DNA from: Apodemus sylvaticus
Lineage: Eukaryota; Chordata; Mammalia; Rodentia; Muridae
Assembly (NCBI RefSeq): GCF_947179515.1
Contig: NC_067481.1
Location: 5,659,570-5,723,569, forward strand
Direction of reading: 5' to 3'
Length of the DNA: 64,000 nucleotides
Shown: positions 15,901-51,650 of the stretch, in pieces
Layout of the letters: each line of letters opens with the position of its first letter
Numbering within the stretch: the first letter of the stretch is position 1
Notes under the pieces: generated by a model
What the model was told of the DNA's origin: nothing
The model's database searches: none
The model's input: the letters and a program-made list of their open reading frames with translations, nothing else
Made by a program: the position numbers and the translations under genes

Positions 15901-16124
15901 TCCTTTGGGCATACTATAGTCTCCTGTGCTCCTTCCCTGTGGTGTGTGTGTGAGGGGGGGGGTGCCTGCTGGTGTGTATCCTGTTGGGAGGTGACTAGAG
16001 CAGTAGGGGAATTATTGGAGCAGTCATCATCTCTGAAGGCTGAACAGGTTTTCTGTATAACATCTTAATCATTTCTCAAGACTTGTTTCTCTTTTTAAAC
16101 AAGATTGGTTCTAAGTAAGGCAGG

Positions 16125-16240
16125 TGTGGGTAGTGGGTGTTAAGTGTTTAATTCTGGCACGCTGAAGGCAGAGGCCAGCCTGGTGTACAGAGTTTCTAGG
16201 ACAGCCAGGGCTACACAGAAGAAACCTGTCCCGAAAGAGT
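16125..16240 (+). mobile_element. B1 SINE fragment
   Basis: Contains GGCAGAGGCCAGCCTGGT and GACAGCCAGGGCTACACAG. Part of the left arm is missing. Confidence 0.7.
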
Positions 16241-16792
16241 CCGAGAGAGATTGCATTTAAGTTAACTTAAAACTAAAAACCACAGGAGCTCCTGCTCCTG
16301 TGTGGGTAGTGACGGGCCGCGGTGAATGGTGGGTTTACCGTGTGTGTGCTGTCTGCATGTGGGACGTGTGGCATTCTAAAGTGCTTCACCACTGCAGGGG
16401 AGGGGATCCCTGGCCGCCCTGTCTGAGCAATCTGAAGCTGCATAGCGAACGCCCAGGATCCTGGTTTCTTTTCTACATTCCCTGGTGTGACTAGAAGAAT
16501 CAAGTGGGGAGAACCAGGTTGTATCCTCAGTTGAATCTTTGGGACTGGTTGTCCTTTCCACTGCCGTGTTCACAAGCTCTCTGACTTGTGAGTCATGTTA
16601 CACGCCCCCGTCTGTGCTTGGGAAGTGACAGTAGGCTGTAATGTGAGATCTGAGGTTTTGCCCATTTGAGGTAGGGACAGTTGAGATAATATCTGATTAC
16701 ATAATCATGCTGGCTTTGAACCGAGGATCCTCCTGCTTCAACCTCTTCAGGGCTAGGATCATGCACCGCCAAGTTGTCTGCTATCTCATTTT

Positions 16793-16920
16793 CAAGACAG
16801 GGTTTCTCTCTGTAGCTAGCTAGTCCTGACTGTCCTAAAACTCTGTAGACTGGGCTGGCCTTGAGCTCCAAGATCTGCCTGCCCTTGCCTCCTGGGACTA
16901 AAGGCGTGTGCCGCCTTGCA
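16793..16920 (-). mobile_element. B1 SINE, antisense
   Basis: AAGACAGGGTTTCTCTCTGT to GGACTAAAGGCGTGTGCC. A second older copy precedes it at about 16670-16770. Confidence 0.75.
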
Positions 16921-18960
16921 CCTTGCCGGTGGGGTTCTGTTTTACTGTTGCTGTTGAGCGTTGGCTAGCTCTGCTGTCTGCCTGCCAGCTGCAGGCAGTG
17001 GCGCTTTCCCTGGCAGGATTAGGAGCCCCTGTGGGGGCTGTGCGCATCCTGAGTCAGTAGACTGCTGGGGGGGTTCCTGTGTAAACTTGTCACCCACCTC
17101 AGTTCTCAGTTCTCCTTCCTATTAGCCTCTGACTTCGACTGTGGCTCTTCCTTCTCTGGCCCAAGATCCTTCTTTGGGCAGATGCTCCCTTAGAATCTGC
17201 AGAAATGTGTAAGCTCAGCTAGCACAGAGCTACGCCGGCACTGCTAAAGTGGGTAAGAAGACTGTGCTGCTGTCGTTGAGCATGCTGGATCTCACTGTAA
17301 TTCAAGTGCCGCTCAGGCCAGTGACCTGCTGCAGGCCCTGCAATCAGTACTGAACACTCGGTGCTGTATCAGAGTTGTTCTGAGCAGGGGAAGCTGAAGT
17401 CTCAGTGTGATATACTTTGGGGAACAGTAGAAGACATGCTTGGGCCTTGGAGCAGGTCCTGGAGTTGTCGATAGGCCAGGTTCTGATGGGTGGGTTCCCA
17501 CAGGTGCTCATGAGTAAGGGATGCTGTCTTCTCCACAAGGAACTTCTTGATCTCTGTCCCGTACATGTCATCAGGATGTATCAACAATAGCTTGTCGATG
17601 CAGGAAAGAAATCCCTGGGTGGAACGGGCACGTTTCCACTGGCATGGTCAGGATCCCTGGGTCCTTCCGAGCAGCTCTGGTGGGACTGGGTGTTGCAGGA
17701 TATTTGATCATACTGTGAACCCCAGACCCTGTTTACTGAAAAACCCTGTTTCTAGTTGTGGTGTGGCTCAGTTCTTAGTACACACCTTTAATCTCAGACA
17801 GTGAAGGAAACGTTAATTTGTACAAGGAAGCACCCATGATTGGAAGTGATGTCTAATTGAATGGCAGACAAAGTGACAAATCAGAGAAAGATTAGACAGA
17901 ATAGGATGTGCCCAACGCTGATGAGCAGAGAGAGGAAAGGGAAGCTACTTGAGAGGAAGGAAAAGATGAAGGAGGCACAGAGCGGGAGACGGGGAGGGAG
18001 GGCGCTAGCGGTATGGGTGAGGCAGAACAAGCCAGGGAACAAGTAGCCGGAAGATGGGAACACATGGCCAGAGTTAGTTTGAGGCCAAGCAAAGCAGAAA
18101 GTCAGAGACCCAAGAGCAGCCATAGCGACGCCAGCCTGGAAAGGAGCCTGAGCCAGAATCAGCTGAGTTAGCCAGCCAGAGCTCAGAAAGAACTAGAAAG
18201 ACTGAGCTTACTCAGCAGTAAGTCTCAGAGGCTGAAAGCATCCTAGGCCTGGATGATGGCTGCTAGAAGCTTTCAGGCCTAGGTTAGCCCCCTGGGGCAG
18301 TGAGCCTCAGAGACGGCAAGTCCTACAGAAGAGTAAAGGTTCCGTTTACAGCTGGGGCTGTGCAGCTGGCAGGCGCCTGTCTTGCTCTTTACCCTCACCT
18401 GTTTGCCTAAATCCGTCCTACAGCCAAAGGCATTTTGGTGAGTAGAGGGGACTTGTTCCCAGTCAGACTGACCTAGAAGCTTCTGTAGATTCATTGGACC
18501 TGTGGTACTGCCTGCGAGAGCACCCAGGGCACGGAACTTCAGGTTCAGGTTGCTGTGTATGGGACCCTTGATCCAACTCTGTGACTAGCTGGATAGGAAG
18601 GTGTGCATCCTCCTGCAGAAGGGCCTGGCTCAGCTGGGAACTGTCCTCAGAACAGCATAGGCTCCTGGTCCAGCGGGTTGAGGAGACCCGGGATTTACAT
18701 CCCTAGTGATGTCCAGGTGGCTTTTCCTTTTGAAAAGCACTCTTGTCTTCAGGAAGCCATTCCCTGTGCTGCTACTGGAGTTCCTCATTCACCTTTATAC
18801 CTGCTCCTCTCCCAGCCTGTTAAAACAGGTAATGACCAGTGAGATGGTTCTGCAGGGAAAAACGAGTGTCTCCAGTACACCTGGTAGGGCCACCATGGTA
18901 AAATGAATAAGAACTGATTTCCCTGTGTTGTCTCCTGATGTGTACACACACAGATAAAAT

Positions 18961-19110
18961 AGGGCTGGAGAGGTCGCTCAGCAGTTAAGAGCACTTGCTC
19001 TAGCAAAAGACCTGGGTTTAGTTCCTAGCATGGCGGCTCACAACCCTCTGTACTCCAGATCCTGCAGTTCCAACACTCTGTTCTGACCTCTGCAAGCCCC
19101 AGATATGCAC
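18961..19110 (+). mobile_element. B2/B3 SINE with an expanded tail
   Basis: The head GGGCTGGAGAGGTCGCTCAG is followed by AGTTAAGAGCACTTGCT, the tRNA-derived Pol III promoter region. The 3' end runs straight into the tandem array at 19108-19410. Confidence 0.82.
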
Positions 19111-19410
19111 ATGGTACACATACATGGTACACACACACGTGGTATATACACACGTGGTTCACAAGTGGTACACATACATACATGGTATACACATGGTACG
19201 CATACACACATGGTACACACACATGGTATACACAACATGTGGTTCACACATGTGGTACACATACACACATAGTACACACATGGTATATACACACGTGGTT
19301 CACACGCGTACACATACACACATGGTACACACACATGGTTCACACACAAGTGGTTCACATACACACATGGTACACATGCACATGGTACACATACACACAT
19401 GCAGATTAAA
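19108..19410 (+). repeat. CACATGGTACACA-type tandem array
   Basis: About 300 bp of imperfect units built from ACACATGGTACACATAC and ACACGTGGTTCACA variants. It starts at the 3' end of a B2/B3 SINE. Long open frames here (Thr/His/Tyr/Met-rich) only reflect the repeat. Confidence 0.9.
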
Positions 19411-19444
19411 CACTCATGAACATAAAATAGATCTTTTTCCCTCC

Positions 19445-19745
19445 CAAGGCTGAGTTTCTTTAGCCCAAGCTGTCCTAAAACTTATTCTATAGATCAGGCT
19501 GGCCTTGAACTTACAGAGATCTGCCTGCCTCTTCCTCTGCCTCCCAAAATGCTGGTGTTAAAGTCCTGTGCCACCTCTGCCCAACAACAATCTTAAAAAA
19601 CAAAAATAGCTAGCATGGTGGCATAGCTTCGACCCCAGCATTAGGATGCAGAGGCAGGTGGATCTCCAGGTTGAAGGCCAGCCTGGGCTACAGAGTGAAT
19701 CCTAGTCTTCCAAGGAACATAGTGGAGCTTGTCTAGAAAAACAAC
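19445..19745. mobile_element. Two old B1 SINEs in opposite orientation
   Basis: Minus copy at about 19445-19583 (ATCAGGCTGGCCTTGAAC, CTGCCTCCCAAAATGCTGG) and plus copy at about 19605-19745 (GCATGGTGGCATAG, GAAGGCCAGCCTGGGCTACAG). Confidence 0.75.
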
Positions 19746-21004
19746 AAAATAATAATAATGTTTTTAAAAAATTAATAAAACAAGAAACTGAGTAAGGCAG
19801 TGTATGCTGGTAGTACAGCAGCCATTGGCAAGCTGAAGTAAGAGAATCAATTCAAGACCATCCTGGACCACAGAACAAGGGAGGATAGGAAGGCTTCAGG
19901 AGTTCAAGGCCAGCCTCAGCTACATACCAAGTTTGGGCCCAGCCTGGGCTACATGAGATCCTGTTTCAAAACCTGAAGTAAAGTAAGCGACTAAAGGAGA
20001 GCTCTCTTTGCTACCATGGGATCGATGAGACCCGATGCCAGTGGCTGAGAGGTGCAGAAATCTCAAATGGAGAAATCAGCTGCTCTCTTTATCCCCCGGC
20101 TGCCAGAGGTGCCTCCCAGTCACCAAACGCAAGCAGCGATGGAGCATCTGCCGGTGCCACAGATAAAGCGTGTGGTTTAGTCCACCCGGGCCAGATAGGT
20201 TCTGTACCCCTATCTCCACGTATTGCCTCGATGCACGCACCAAATACTCTGCTCTGTGGGAGGACAGGACAGGTAAGGTAGAGGAGCAGCCAAGTGCTCA
20301 GGACAAGGAAGTGGAGCCTCCCGCCTCTTCCCTTTCTCTTGACGTGAGCTAGTGAGCTAGAACAGTAACAGAAAGAGAATTCTGCAGCTGAGCCATGGTT
20401 GCTGGTCTTAAACCAAAGAGCTGGGTTCTGGGCAAAGGAAGCTCTGGAAAGACCAGAAAGACCCCAAGTCTCCAGGAATGCAGTTCATCAGTCTGGTGAG
20501 TCTCAGACTGCACAGATGCCATGCTTTTCGGGCCTAGGATCACATCCTGACAGAGAAAGCCACCAAGCAGGAACACCATTCCTGTCTTGATGTGATTGCA
20601 GATGCCCAGTTCCCAGATACTCAAGCCTTGGGTGCCTGCCTGCAGGTGCAGCCTACACAGGCCCTGCCCTGCCTGTGTGGAGCTCAGTGGGCAGTGATCA
20701 CTGCTAGTCCCAGGAAGGTGGCAGAGTGGGAGGCTTGAACAAGTGCATTTCGAGCCAGGAGTCAAGTGCAGCTCTCACCAAATAGAGGTGTTAGGCCTAA
20801 GGACAGACCATGAGCCGCAGTGTCCTAGCCGTGTGCTAGAGAAGAGCTCAAGTGCTTTCCACTAAGGATGTGGCAGACGCCTGTGCCAGCAGGCTGCACA
20901 GAGGCCTTGAGCTTGAAGCAAGAGAAGGATGGAACAGGAAATGCAGCAGCTGTAAAAGATGGCGTGTAGGAGGCAGGTGTGAGGATGCAGCTGTAGATTC
21001 CTGT

Positions 21005-21036
<32 letters not shown>

Positions 21037-21159
21037 GATGAGTTCAAGGTGGGGTCTGGCACCTCCTAACATCCCCACACCCTTGTCCAGATGTTACACT
21101 GATTTCAGTATACACTGTCTCCATCGCAATAGTGGGGTCCCTCCCTGGTGACTTGCAAC

Positions 21160-21520
21160 TGTGTCTCATTGTTTAGTTCAAGAACTCAAACCACTCATTC
21201 TCCTTCCCCCCCCCCACTCACCCCCCCCATCTCCCCAGGGAGAACCTGCCCAAGCCTGCTGTCTCCATGGTAACCAAATGCCTCCTAGGAGGCAGATTGC
21301 CCTAAGCCCCAGTCTCTTGTTGTCAGATGGCCCCTCTCACTGTGGGTCCTGTTGTCAGGTGGCCCTTCTCACTGTGGGTCCTGTTGTCAGGTGGCCCCTC
21401 TCACTGTGGGTCCTGTTTTAACTCCTGTATAAAACTTGCTCATCATTTTGAATAAAGCAACTGGGTTTGGGATTGTGGCTTTGCAGTGTCTCCTCCTGTG
21501 TCCGCTCATCCCTTCCGGTT
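21160..21520 (+). mobile_element. LTR-like segment with triple 32-bp repeat
   Basis: Three direct 32-bp repeats (21318-21413, core TGGCCCCTCTCACTGTGGG) are followed by TATAAAA at about 21428 and AATAAA at about 21451, the order of U3 repeats, promoter and poly(A) signal in a retroviral LTR. No internal genes or primer-binding site are seen, so at most it is a solitary LTR. The family is not identified. Confidence 0.4.
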
Positions 21521-21605
21521 CTAAGCCCCTGGTCAGGTCATTAGGATGTGCTCTGATAGCAGAACTGCTCTGATAGCAGAACTGGCTTTATGTTTTGTTT
21601 TGTTA

Positions 21606-21745
21606 TTTGAGACAAGATCTTTTTCTGTGGCCCTAGCTTTCCTGAAATCTGCTATGTAGACCAGACTCACTTTGAACTCATAGAGATCTGCCTGTGTCTG
21701 CCTCATGAATGCCAAGCCTAAAGGCCTATACCACCAAGTGTGGCT
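21606..21745 (-). mobile_element. B1 SINE, antisense, diverged
   Basis: GAGACAAGATCTTTTTCTGTGG through AGAGATCTGCCTGTGTCTGC. Confidence 0.75.
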
Positions 21746-21778
21746 CCAAAACAGATCTCTTAAAAATACAATTTATGG

Positions 21779-21941
21779 CTGGGCAGTGGTGGCGCACGCC
21801 TTTAATCCTAGCACTTGGAAGGCAGAGGCAGGCAGATTTCTGAGTTCAAGGCCAGCCTGGTCTACAGAGTGAGTACCAGGACAGCCAGGGCTACACAGAG
21901 AAACCCTGTCTTGAACAATTAAATAAATAAATAAATAATAG
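21779..21941 (+). mobile_element. B1 SINE
   Basis: CTGGGCAGTGGTGGCGCACG to AACCCTGTCTTG with a (TAAA)n tail. The 9-bp flanks AATTTATGG at 21770-21778 and 21942-21950 are a likely target-site duplication. Confidence 0.92.
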
Positions 21942-22013
21942 AATTTATGGCCAAACCTGGTTGACAGCAAGGACTACAGAGACCCTGCATCGAACTTTAA
22001 AATACATTTTATA

Positions 22014-22047
<34 letters not shown>

Positions 22048-22126
22048 CCCTCAACTTTGGACCCTCCCACCTCAACCTCCTGGATGCTAGAATTACACTG
22101 GACTAAAGGTACACTAAAACTGGGCT

Positions 22127-22250
22127 AGAGAGCTGGAGGCGTGGCTCACTGGTTAAGAGCACTTTTGCAGAAGAACCAGGGTTTGGTTCCCAGCACCCAT
22201 ACGGTAACTCACAACTTAAACTTCAGTGTGGGGCACGCGTCACCACACAA
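22127..22250 (+). mobile_element. B2/B3 SINE fragment
   Basis: GGCTAGAGAGCTGGAGGCGT, then TGGTTAAGAGCACTTTTGC and TTGGTTCCCAGCACCCATA. Confidence 0.75.
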
Positions 22251-22289
22251 AAACTGGGAAGGTTGAGCAGATTCCAAAACCCCAGTATT

Positions 22290-22640
22290 TCTCGTATCTG
22301 AGAACGGTGAGAGTTTCACCCACTCCCGTCTTGGCACATCTGCATCCTGACCAGTGACACCCCACATGAGGACTGTGACCACTAGTCCCGAAGCACAGAG
22401 TTCTCCATGCTAATAAGGTATCTAGATGGACCTAAGGGCTTAGCCAATCAGCTTCCCTTCCTGGACGTTCCTTCCTGCAAACGGTATTCACTCTCTGGTC
22501 CACCCTGAGTAAGTTGTATGTACCTGTTTCCCACAATTAACAGTAAATAAACAGCTTGGGCAAGCAAGGACTGTCTCTCCATAGAGGGAAGCCTTCTTCA
22601 CTTAGAGCCGCACAGCCTAAATCTCCCTCAGAAGGCCCCT
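22290..22640 (+). mobile_element. Possible solitary LTR
   Basis: It carries TAGCCAATCAGCTTCCCTTC (CCAAT box) and then AATAAA at about 22543, within sequence that looks non-SINE and promoter-like. No viral coding sequence flanks it. Family unknown; low confidence. Confidence 0.3.
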
Positions 22641-25294
22641 CTGTGCTCCAGGACACTCACCTCTGAGCGAAGGTGGAGGTTCCACACCCCCAGGCCCCAG
22701 CTTGTCACCAGCTGTAGTAGTACCCAATTAATTACTGAAACTGAACCCAGTGGGCAGTGTTCCTCACTATCCTTCCCAATGGTCTGGGTTCCCGAGTGGA
22801 AGACTCACACACAGCCTTTATATTTTGATGCCTAAATCAGCTCAATGGCTGGGCCATTTCCTAATTTCCACATAGCTAATCCACCTCCCTCTGATAATCT
22901 CAAGTTATTACTGACTAAATCCTATATTCCATCTTGGCTGCCCCGGACCCAGACATGCAGGCCTCTTGGGCTGCCATCGCCCAGCTCTGACATGGCGGCT
23001 AAGCTCTCTGTCCCATGTGTCCCTCTCCTCCTGATGTCCCAGAGTTTGAGAATCCCCTGGTCCCAGGCCCATCACCAGTGGTGTGGCCCCCTAGTTCCTG
23101 ACTCCTTTGACGAGATTCCCGGAGGTGACTGAATGCTGGGGAGTTTGGAAAGCCCTGTCTCACCCAACTGGGGCCCCCATCTCAGGCTGCCTCCTGTCAC
23201 CGCTGCACTCTGATGACAGTAAGGATGGATGGAATGTAGCCTGGTGCCGAGCGGAGTTCTCATACCCCAGCAGCAAGACGGAACAGAACGCAGAACCGTG
23301 CCTCAACTCCAGTTCTAGGGAATGTGTTACGTTCTTCAGGCACCAGGATTGCATGTGTTACACAGACGTACGTGAAAGCAAAACACTCAAAAGTAAATAA
23401 ATCTACGAAACAGAACCTGGCATCAGAAGGGTGTGGCAGCTCACATCTGTAATCCCAGCACTGTAAGGGCTCAGTGTTTTAGACTAAAATAAGGCTCACA
23501 TACTCGTTGCACATCCTGTAGGGGTCAGAAGCCAGAAGCCTCGAGACAGCCTTTTTGCATAGTTGAGTTTTTTTCATCAACTACCACTGAGAGGAGACAC
23601 GCTCCCCCCCTTAAACCCAGAGGCTGTGGTTATAGGATTGTGTTCTTCCTGCCGCTGGGGAATCCTCCTGTCATGGCTGGAGCTCACAGGTGCGGTGCTG
23701 CTACTTCTCCCAGGTAAGATAATCGCTCTGCCCAGTAGGATGCGGTTCAGTGGTAGAGCACTTACTGTTGTATGTGTAAGTATGTTAGAGCACTTACTGT
23801 TGTATGTGTAAGTATGTTGGTGTGCTTAGGATTCCCTCCCCTCTACCACAGGCCAGCAACAAAGCGACTCTGGTCTGGCGTCCCGCCAAAGCTGGCGCCC
23901 CGCTTTGTTGTGTGGGCCGAGACTGCTCAGGTTGGTTTACTCGGCTTTCCGAACAGCTGGGATTACAGGTGCGCACCACCAGCCCAGGCTCGGAACCCCT
24001 TTCTGTTCTTTTGAGACAGGGTCTCATGTAGCTCAGGCCGGACCCAGACTGATCGTGGTGTAACCCAGACAGGCTTTGAATGAATTCTGCCTTCACCTCC
24101 TGAATGCTGGGATCACAGGCACGTGTTAACATATAGAGTTGACTTTTTTTTTTTTGTCTTGTTTCTGATAAACTTTGCCCTACATTTATTCAAAGGAACT
24201 GAAAGGTAGGTGGGGCGCGCTAGGGAAAAACACAATTGCTACAGCGCATTTTACACTTTAATCAATAGAGCCCTGGGAAAGATGCGGGAAAATAAAACCA
24301 GCCTTCTTTCACCTTATCCCATCCTCTTGCTGGAGCCAGGATGAGAAGAAAGGGACCATCGCAGCCGTGAGCCCCACCCACCCACCCCCCACCCCCGGAA
24401 TCAGGGAGAGCTCAGTTCTATTCCACAGTCCTGGCCTTAACGGGCAGTGCTGCCAACATCCCCCACGTTAGGAGAGATTTTCCTTGTCTCTTCCTGGCCT
24501 GGTCTCACAGGCAGCCTAGGGCTTGCTTGTGTAAACCAGGCTGTATCTGAACTCACACAGACCCATCTGTCTCTGCCTCCGGAGTGCTGGGATCTGGTAT
24601 CAAAGGCGAGAGCCACCATGTCCCTGAAGTGAAAACTTAAGGGTTCTTTGGACAGTCAGTCGTGTTGGAAGGTGTCTTGCTGGGGCAAACACGTCAAAGA
24701 GTGTTTTCCTGAAGGGGACACAGGTGAAAGGCTAAGGCAGACTCATGAAGGAACATTTCGCTGAAGCAGACTCAGGAGAGAGGATGTTCTGCTAAAGCAA
24801 CACGTGAAAGGACACGTGATGAAGGAGTCTTTGCTAAGGAGACGCACGTGTTGGCCCGCCTTGCTTTGTGTAGCTGGGCTCCGTTTGTCCGACTGACCGC
24901 ATAGAGGGATGTTGCAGGGATGTTACACGTGATGATTGCGGGGAGCATGATGGAACTCAGTGGACAGCGACAGGGGCTGAGCTAGGCTTGCCCATAGAGC
25001 TAGCTGGGCAATGCTTCTTGGTCTCTCTGCTTGCTGATCTTCTCTTCGCTGAGACACAGCGGCAAAGAACTCTGGGAGTCCCTCCTGCTGACTCGTGCCG
25101 AGGCTGAGGCCTGGCTGTCTCTGCTAGGTAGTGCCACCGCTGCTGATTCGTGTTTGCTGTCCCGACTCTACCAAACTGGACCGCTAATGTATCCGTGAAG
25201 TGTTTGAGAGTGGTTTGAGCTGCCACTACTGACCTGTCAACTAAACGGCCAATTTCTAGACTACATAGACAGGGGTTGCTCCAAAGAACCTATG

Positions 25295-25600
25295 ATGGTT
25301 GGCCTATGCTTGGCCCAGGGCGTGGCACTATTAGGAGGTGTGGCCTTGTTGGAGTAGGTGTGTCACTGTGGGTGTGGGCTTTAAGACCCTCATCCTAGCT
25401 GCTATCAGAACAAGAGGTGGAACTCTCAGCTCCTCCAGCCCCACATCTGCCTGGGCGCTGCCATGCTCCTGCCTTGATGATGATGGACTGAACCTCTGAA
25501 CCTGTAAGCCAGCCCCAATTAAATGGTCTTACATTCTAATAAGACTTGCCTTGGTCATGGTGTCTGTTCATAGCAGTAAGCCCTAAGAACCTTTCTAAGC
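25295..25600 (+). mobile_element. RMER1-like interspersed repeat
   Basis: Typical phrases are GGCGTGGCACTATTAGGAGG, GGCCTTGTTGGAGTAGGTGT, AAGCCAGCCCCAATTAAATG and CTTGGTCATGGTGTCTGTTC. The same family occurs in the opposite orientation at 61.56-62.14 kb. The family name is from memory. Confidence 0.65.
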
Positions 25601-26099
25601 AGGTCCACTTCCCCTGTATCCTTTCTTTTCCACTACTTCTAGTGGGTAGTGGGAGGTTAAAGTATTTAAGAACCATCATTAAAGGTAGTATTTGAAAAAA
25701 AAAGTAGTTGCATGTCCCACTTTAATTTTCCTCGACTTTAGGGGGAATTAGTGTTCAGTTTCCATGAATCTTCTTGAACTTGCGTCCACACAACCCCATA
25801 GTGCTCAGATCGTCAATATATTCCAAGATGGGCATTTTAGTGTGTGGTGTGTATTGAGACCAGATCGTCTATGGCCCAGTGCTCACTGTAACTGAAGATG
25901 ACTTTGAACTCCTGATCCCCCTGTACCCATGCACCTTTCAAGTAGTAGGATGACAGGTTTGCACCACCATCTCTAAACGAACTTCTGCACAGGGCTGAAA
26001 TTAAACCCATCTAAAGATACTGAACAATGAGCCTTTCACCCCACCCAGCAAGCCTGAACTGAGATGGTACCCCAGAGCATCAAGCAGCTTTTCGGCGCC

Positions 26100-26242
26100 T
26101 CCCAAGGTCCGAACTCAGAACCACCCTGAGGGCGCTAGGGGCGTGGCCTCGACGAAGCTCCGCCCCTGGGCATGGCCTAGCGGCGGGGCGCGGCGGGCTC
26201 CCTCGGGGTCCGGGCTGGCGGACAGTAGGCGGTCACGGCGCG
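26100..26242 (+). promoter_or_regulatory. Mxra7: Mxra7 CpG-island promoter
   Basis: GC-rich, TATA-less sequence with GC and CACCC-type boxes (GGGGCGTGGCC near 26138, CTCCGCCCCTGG near 26158) directly before the Mxra7 ATG. CpG density continues through exon 1 to about 26.56 kb. Confidence 0.7.
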
Positions 26243-49464
<23,222 letters not shown>

Positions 49465-50370
49465 GCCTGTCACCCGGCAAGACGTGACCCAGGACATCCT
49501 GACGACCCTGAGGGACTTGGTCCGGGCAGTTGTGACTCTCAGACTGTCTTATAAAAACAGATAGCCCTATGTCATGTAAGGGTCGGCTTGGTCCCTGCAG
49601 TTTATATATCATGTCCGAGTCAGAGGAGTCAGCATCATTTCTTCAGAGGAGGAAACCCCTGATTCCCTCCGGCTTCAGCTTGCTGGTGAAGGTCCAGCCG
49701 TGTTGACAGACTCAGGGTGGGTGGGCCAGGAGAGATGATGAGGCTTGGTGTTTGGAGCCTAAGTGCTCCGTGTAGACAAAATACAGGATGCTATAGGGGG
49801 ATAGCCATTATCTAGTAACACCACACTCTTCATTCTGCCCTAGGAGTATTTCTGGAAGCATCTTGCGTGTTGACTGAGGTAAATAGCAGGGGAACAATAT
49901 TTTAGCAAAAGACTGAGTGAAAGGCTCAGCCGTCACCCTGGGGCAGAGCAAGGTGGTCTCTTCAGTACAGTCACACCTTGAGCTTGTTTGACACAGCAGG
50001 AGCCCTGCGAAGAGCACGTGTGTCCTAAGTTCAAGGCCCCTGAGTTCCGTCCCCAGCACCAGACGCCCTCCTCCCACACCCCACCCCAGCCCAAAAAGAC
50101 GACGCGATCGGTCCCTTTGGTGAGACCAACAGCCTTTGGAGAATGAGAAACTACCAGAAGGCGGTCGAGAGAGCGTCCCGGGGTCCTTTAGAATAAGTGC
50201 CGAGGTAGACAGCTCAGGGACGATGGGGGTGGGGCCCACAGCAGCCCCTTCATGCCCACATTCACCCCACTTGTCAGCAAGTTCATAGCCTGAACAGACT
50301 GAATCAAGAGTATCCTAGGGACAGAAGGAAGAAAGTCTTTTTGCTTTTGTTTTTGTTTTTTGTTTGGTCT

Positions 50371-50501
50371 TTCTGAGACAGGGTTTCTCTGTGTAGCTCT
50401 GGCTGTCCTGGAACTCACTCTGTAGACCAGGCTGGCCTCAAAATCTGCCAGCCTCTGCCTCCGAAGAGCTGGGATTAAAGGCGTGCGCCACCACTGCCCG
50501 G

Positions 50502-50534
<33 letters not shown>

Positions 50535-50680
50535 CTTTTTCCAGACAGGGTTTCTCTGGGTAGCCCTGGCTGTCCTGGAACTTGCTCTGTAGACCAGGCT
50601 GGTCTGGAACTCACAGAGATCCAACTGCATCTGCCTGCCAGTACTGGGATTAAAGCCTTGTGCCACCACTGCCTGGCCAG
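50371..50680 (-). mobile_element. Two tandem antisense B1 SINEs
   Basis: Copies at 50371-50503 and 50541-50680, each starting with a GACAGGGTTTCTCTG-type end and separated by a T-run of about 30 bp, the tail of the second. Confidence 0.92.
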
Positions 50681-51259
50681 TGGGAAAGATCTTAAGGTCC
50701 GTTTTTATTTGCTAAAATAAAACTAAATTGATAGAGAGACGTAGCTTGAAGTATGGAGTCCAGAGTTAACTTTTAAAGATTTCTTTTGAACTCTGTGTGT
50801 GTCTCTGTGTGTGTGTGTGTGTCTATGTGTATGTGTCTGTCTGTCTGTCTGTCTCTCTTTCTCTGTGTGTGTGTGTGTATTGTGTGTATTGTGTGTGTGA
50901 GTGCAGGTGCCTGGAGAGAGGACTCCGCAGTAGAGGGTGCTTGCTTGTTACTCTTCCACAGGACCTCAGTGCAGTTCCCACAGCCCATGGTAGGCAGTCA
51001 TAGCCTCCTGTTCCTCAGACTACAGAGCATAGGAACTTCCTCCTCTTTTGCCTCCACGGGTACCACCCTCATGTACACACTTGTGCACAAATGATGAAAT
51101 AGATGTATCTGCAGACTCAGAGGCCTTCCTTAAACATTCGGGACATCACTGGTAAGACCGAACACAGAGCGTTCACTCCACCCCGTGAGCTGAAACCAAG
51201 AAGAAACCCTATTTCCTCACAGACTTTGAAAGAATGATCCAGGAGGGTTGTTGACAAGC

Positions 51260-51650
51260 TGAAGTAGGTGTGATGGTTAGCACAACTTGGCAACAAAGTG
51301 TCAACTTGGCAAGTGTCAACTTGATTCTTGTCAACTAGAATCGCCCCTGGCTGTGTCTGGGAGGCTGTACCGGGAGGTTTAACTGAAGAGCCGAGGCCCA
51401 TGGTAAAGGTGGGCAGCAAGGTTCCCTGGGCTGCCATCCTGACTGGACAGCAAAGGGAAAGTGGGCTGGCGGGGTGCCCATCCCTCTCTGCTTCCCGCCT
51501 CTGGACACACTGGGACCAGCAGAAGCGTGCTCCTGCTAGGACCTCCTCACCATAACTGATTCTGCCCCAACACTGCAGGCAGAATAAGCCCTCTTCCCTT
51601 AATTCACATCTTGTCAGATACTTGGTCATGGCAGTGAGAAGTGTTACTGA
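51260..51650 (+). mobile_element. URR1-like DNA transposon remnant
   Basis: GTGTCAACTTGGCAAGTGTC at the start, GCAGAATAAGCCCTCTTCCC and CTTGGTCATGGCAGTGAGAA near the end resemble the non-autonomous hAT-type URR1 repeat of rodents. Identified from memory; diverged. Confidence 0.45.

Larger units (their letters stand above)
15901..26100. other. Jmjd6-Mxra7 intergenic interval
   Basis: About 10 kb. I find no exon or gene. It holds many B1/B2/B3 SINEs, the 19.1-kb tandem array, a (TG)n run at 21004-21038, two LTR-like stretches (21.16-21.5 kb and 22.29-22.64 kb), a 30-bp T-run near 22018, and an RMER1-like repeat at 25.3-25.6 kb. The segments 17.1-18.9 kb, 20.0-21.0 kb and 24.6-25.3 kb show no repeat I can name with confidence. 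Confidence 0.7.

Noticed and set aside
19108..19410. A CRISPR-like repeat array
   Set aside because: The repeats are adjacent, imperfect, very short and lack unique spacers. It is a eukaryotic tandem repeat attached to a SINE.
22290..22640. An endogenous retrovirus provirus
   Set aside because: Only an LTR-like promoter or poly(A) pattern is seen. There is no gag, pol or env reading frame between here and the neighbouring LTR-like segment.
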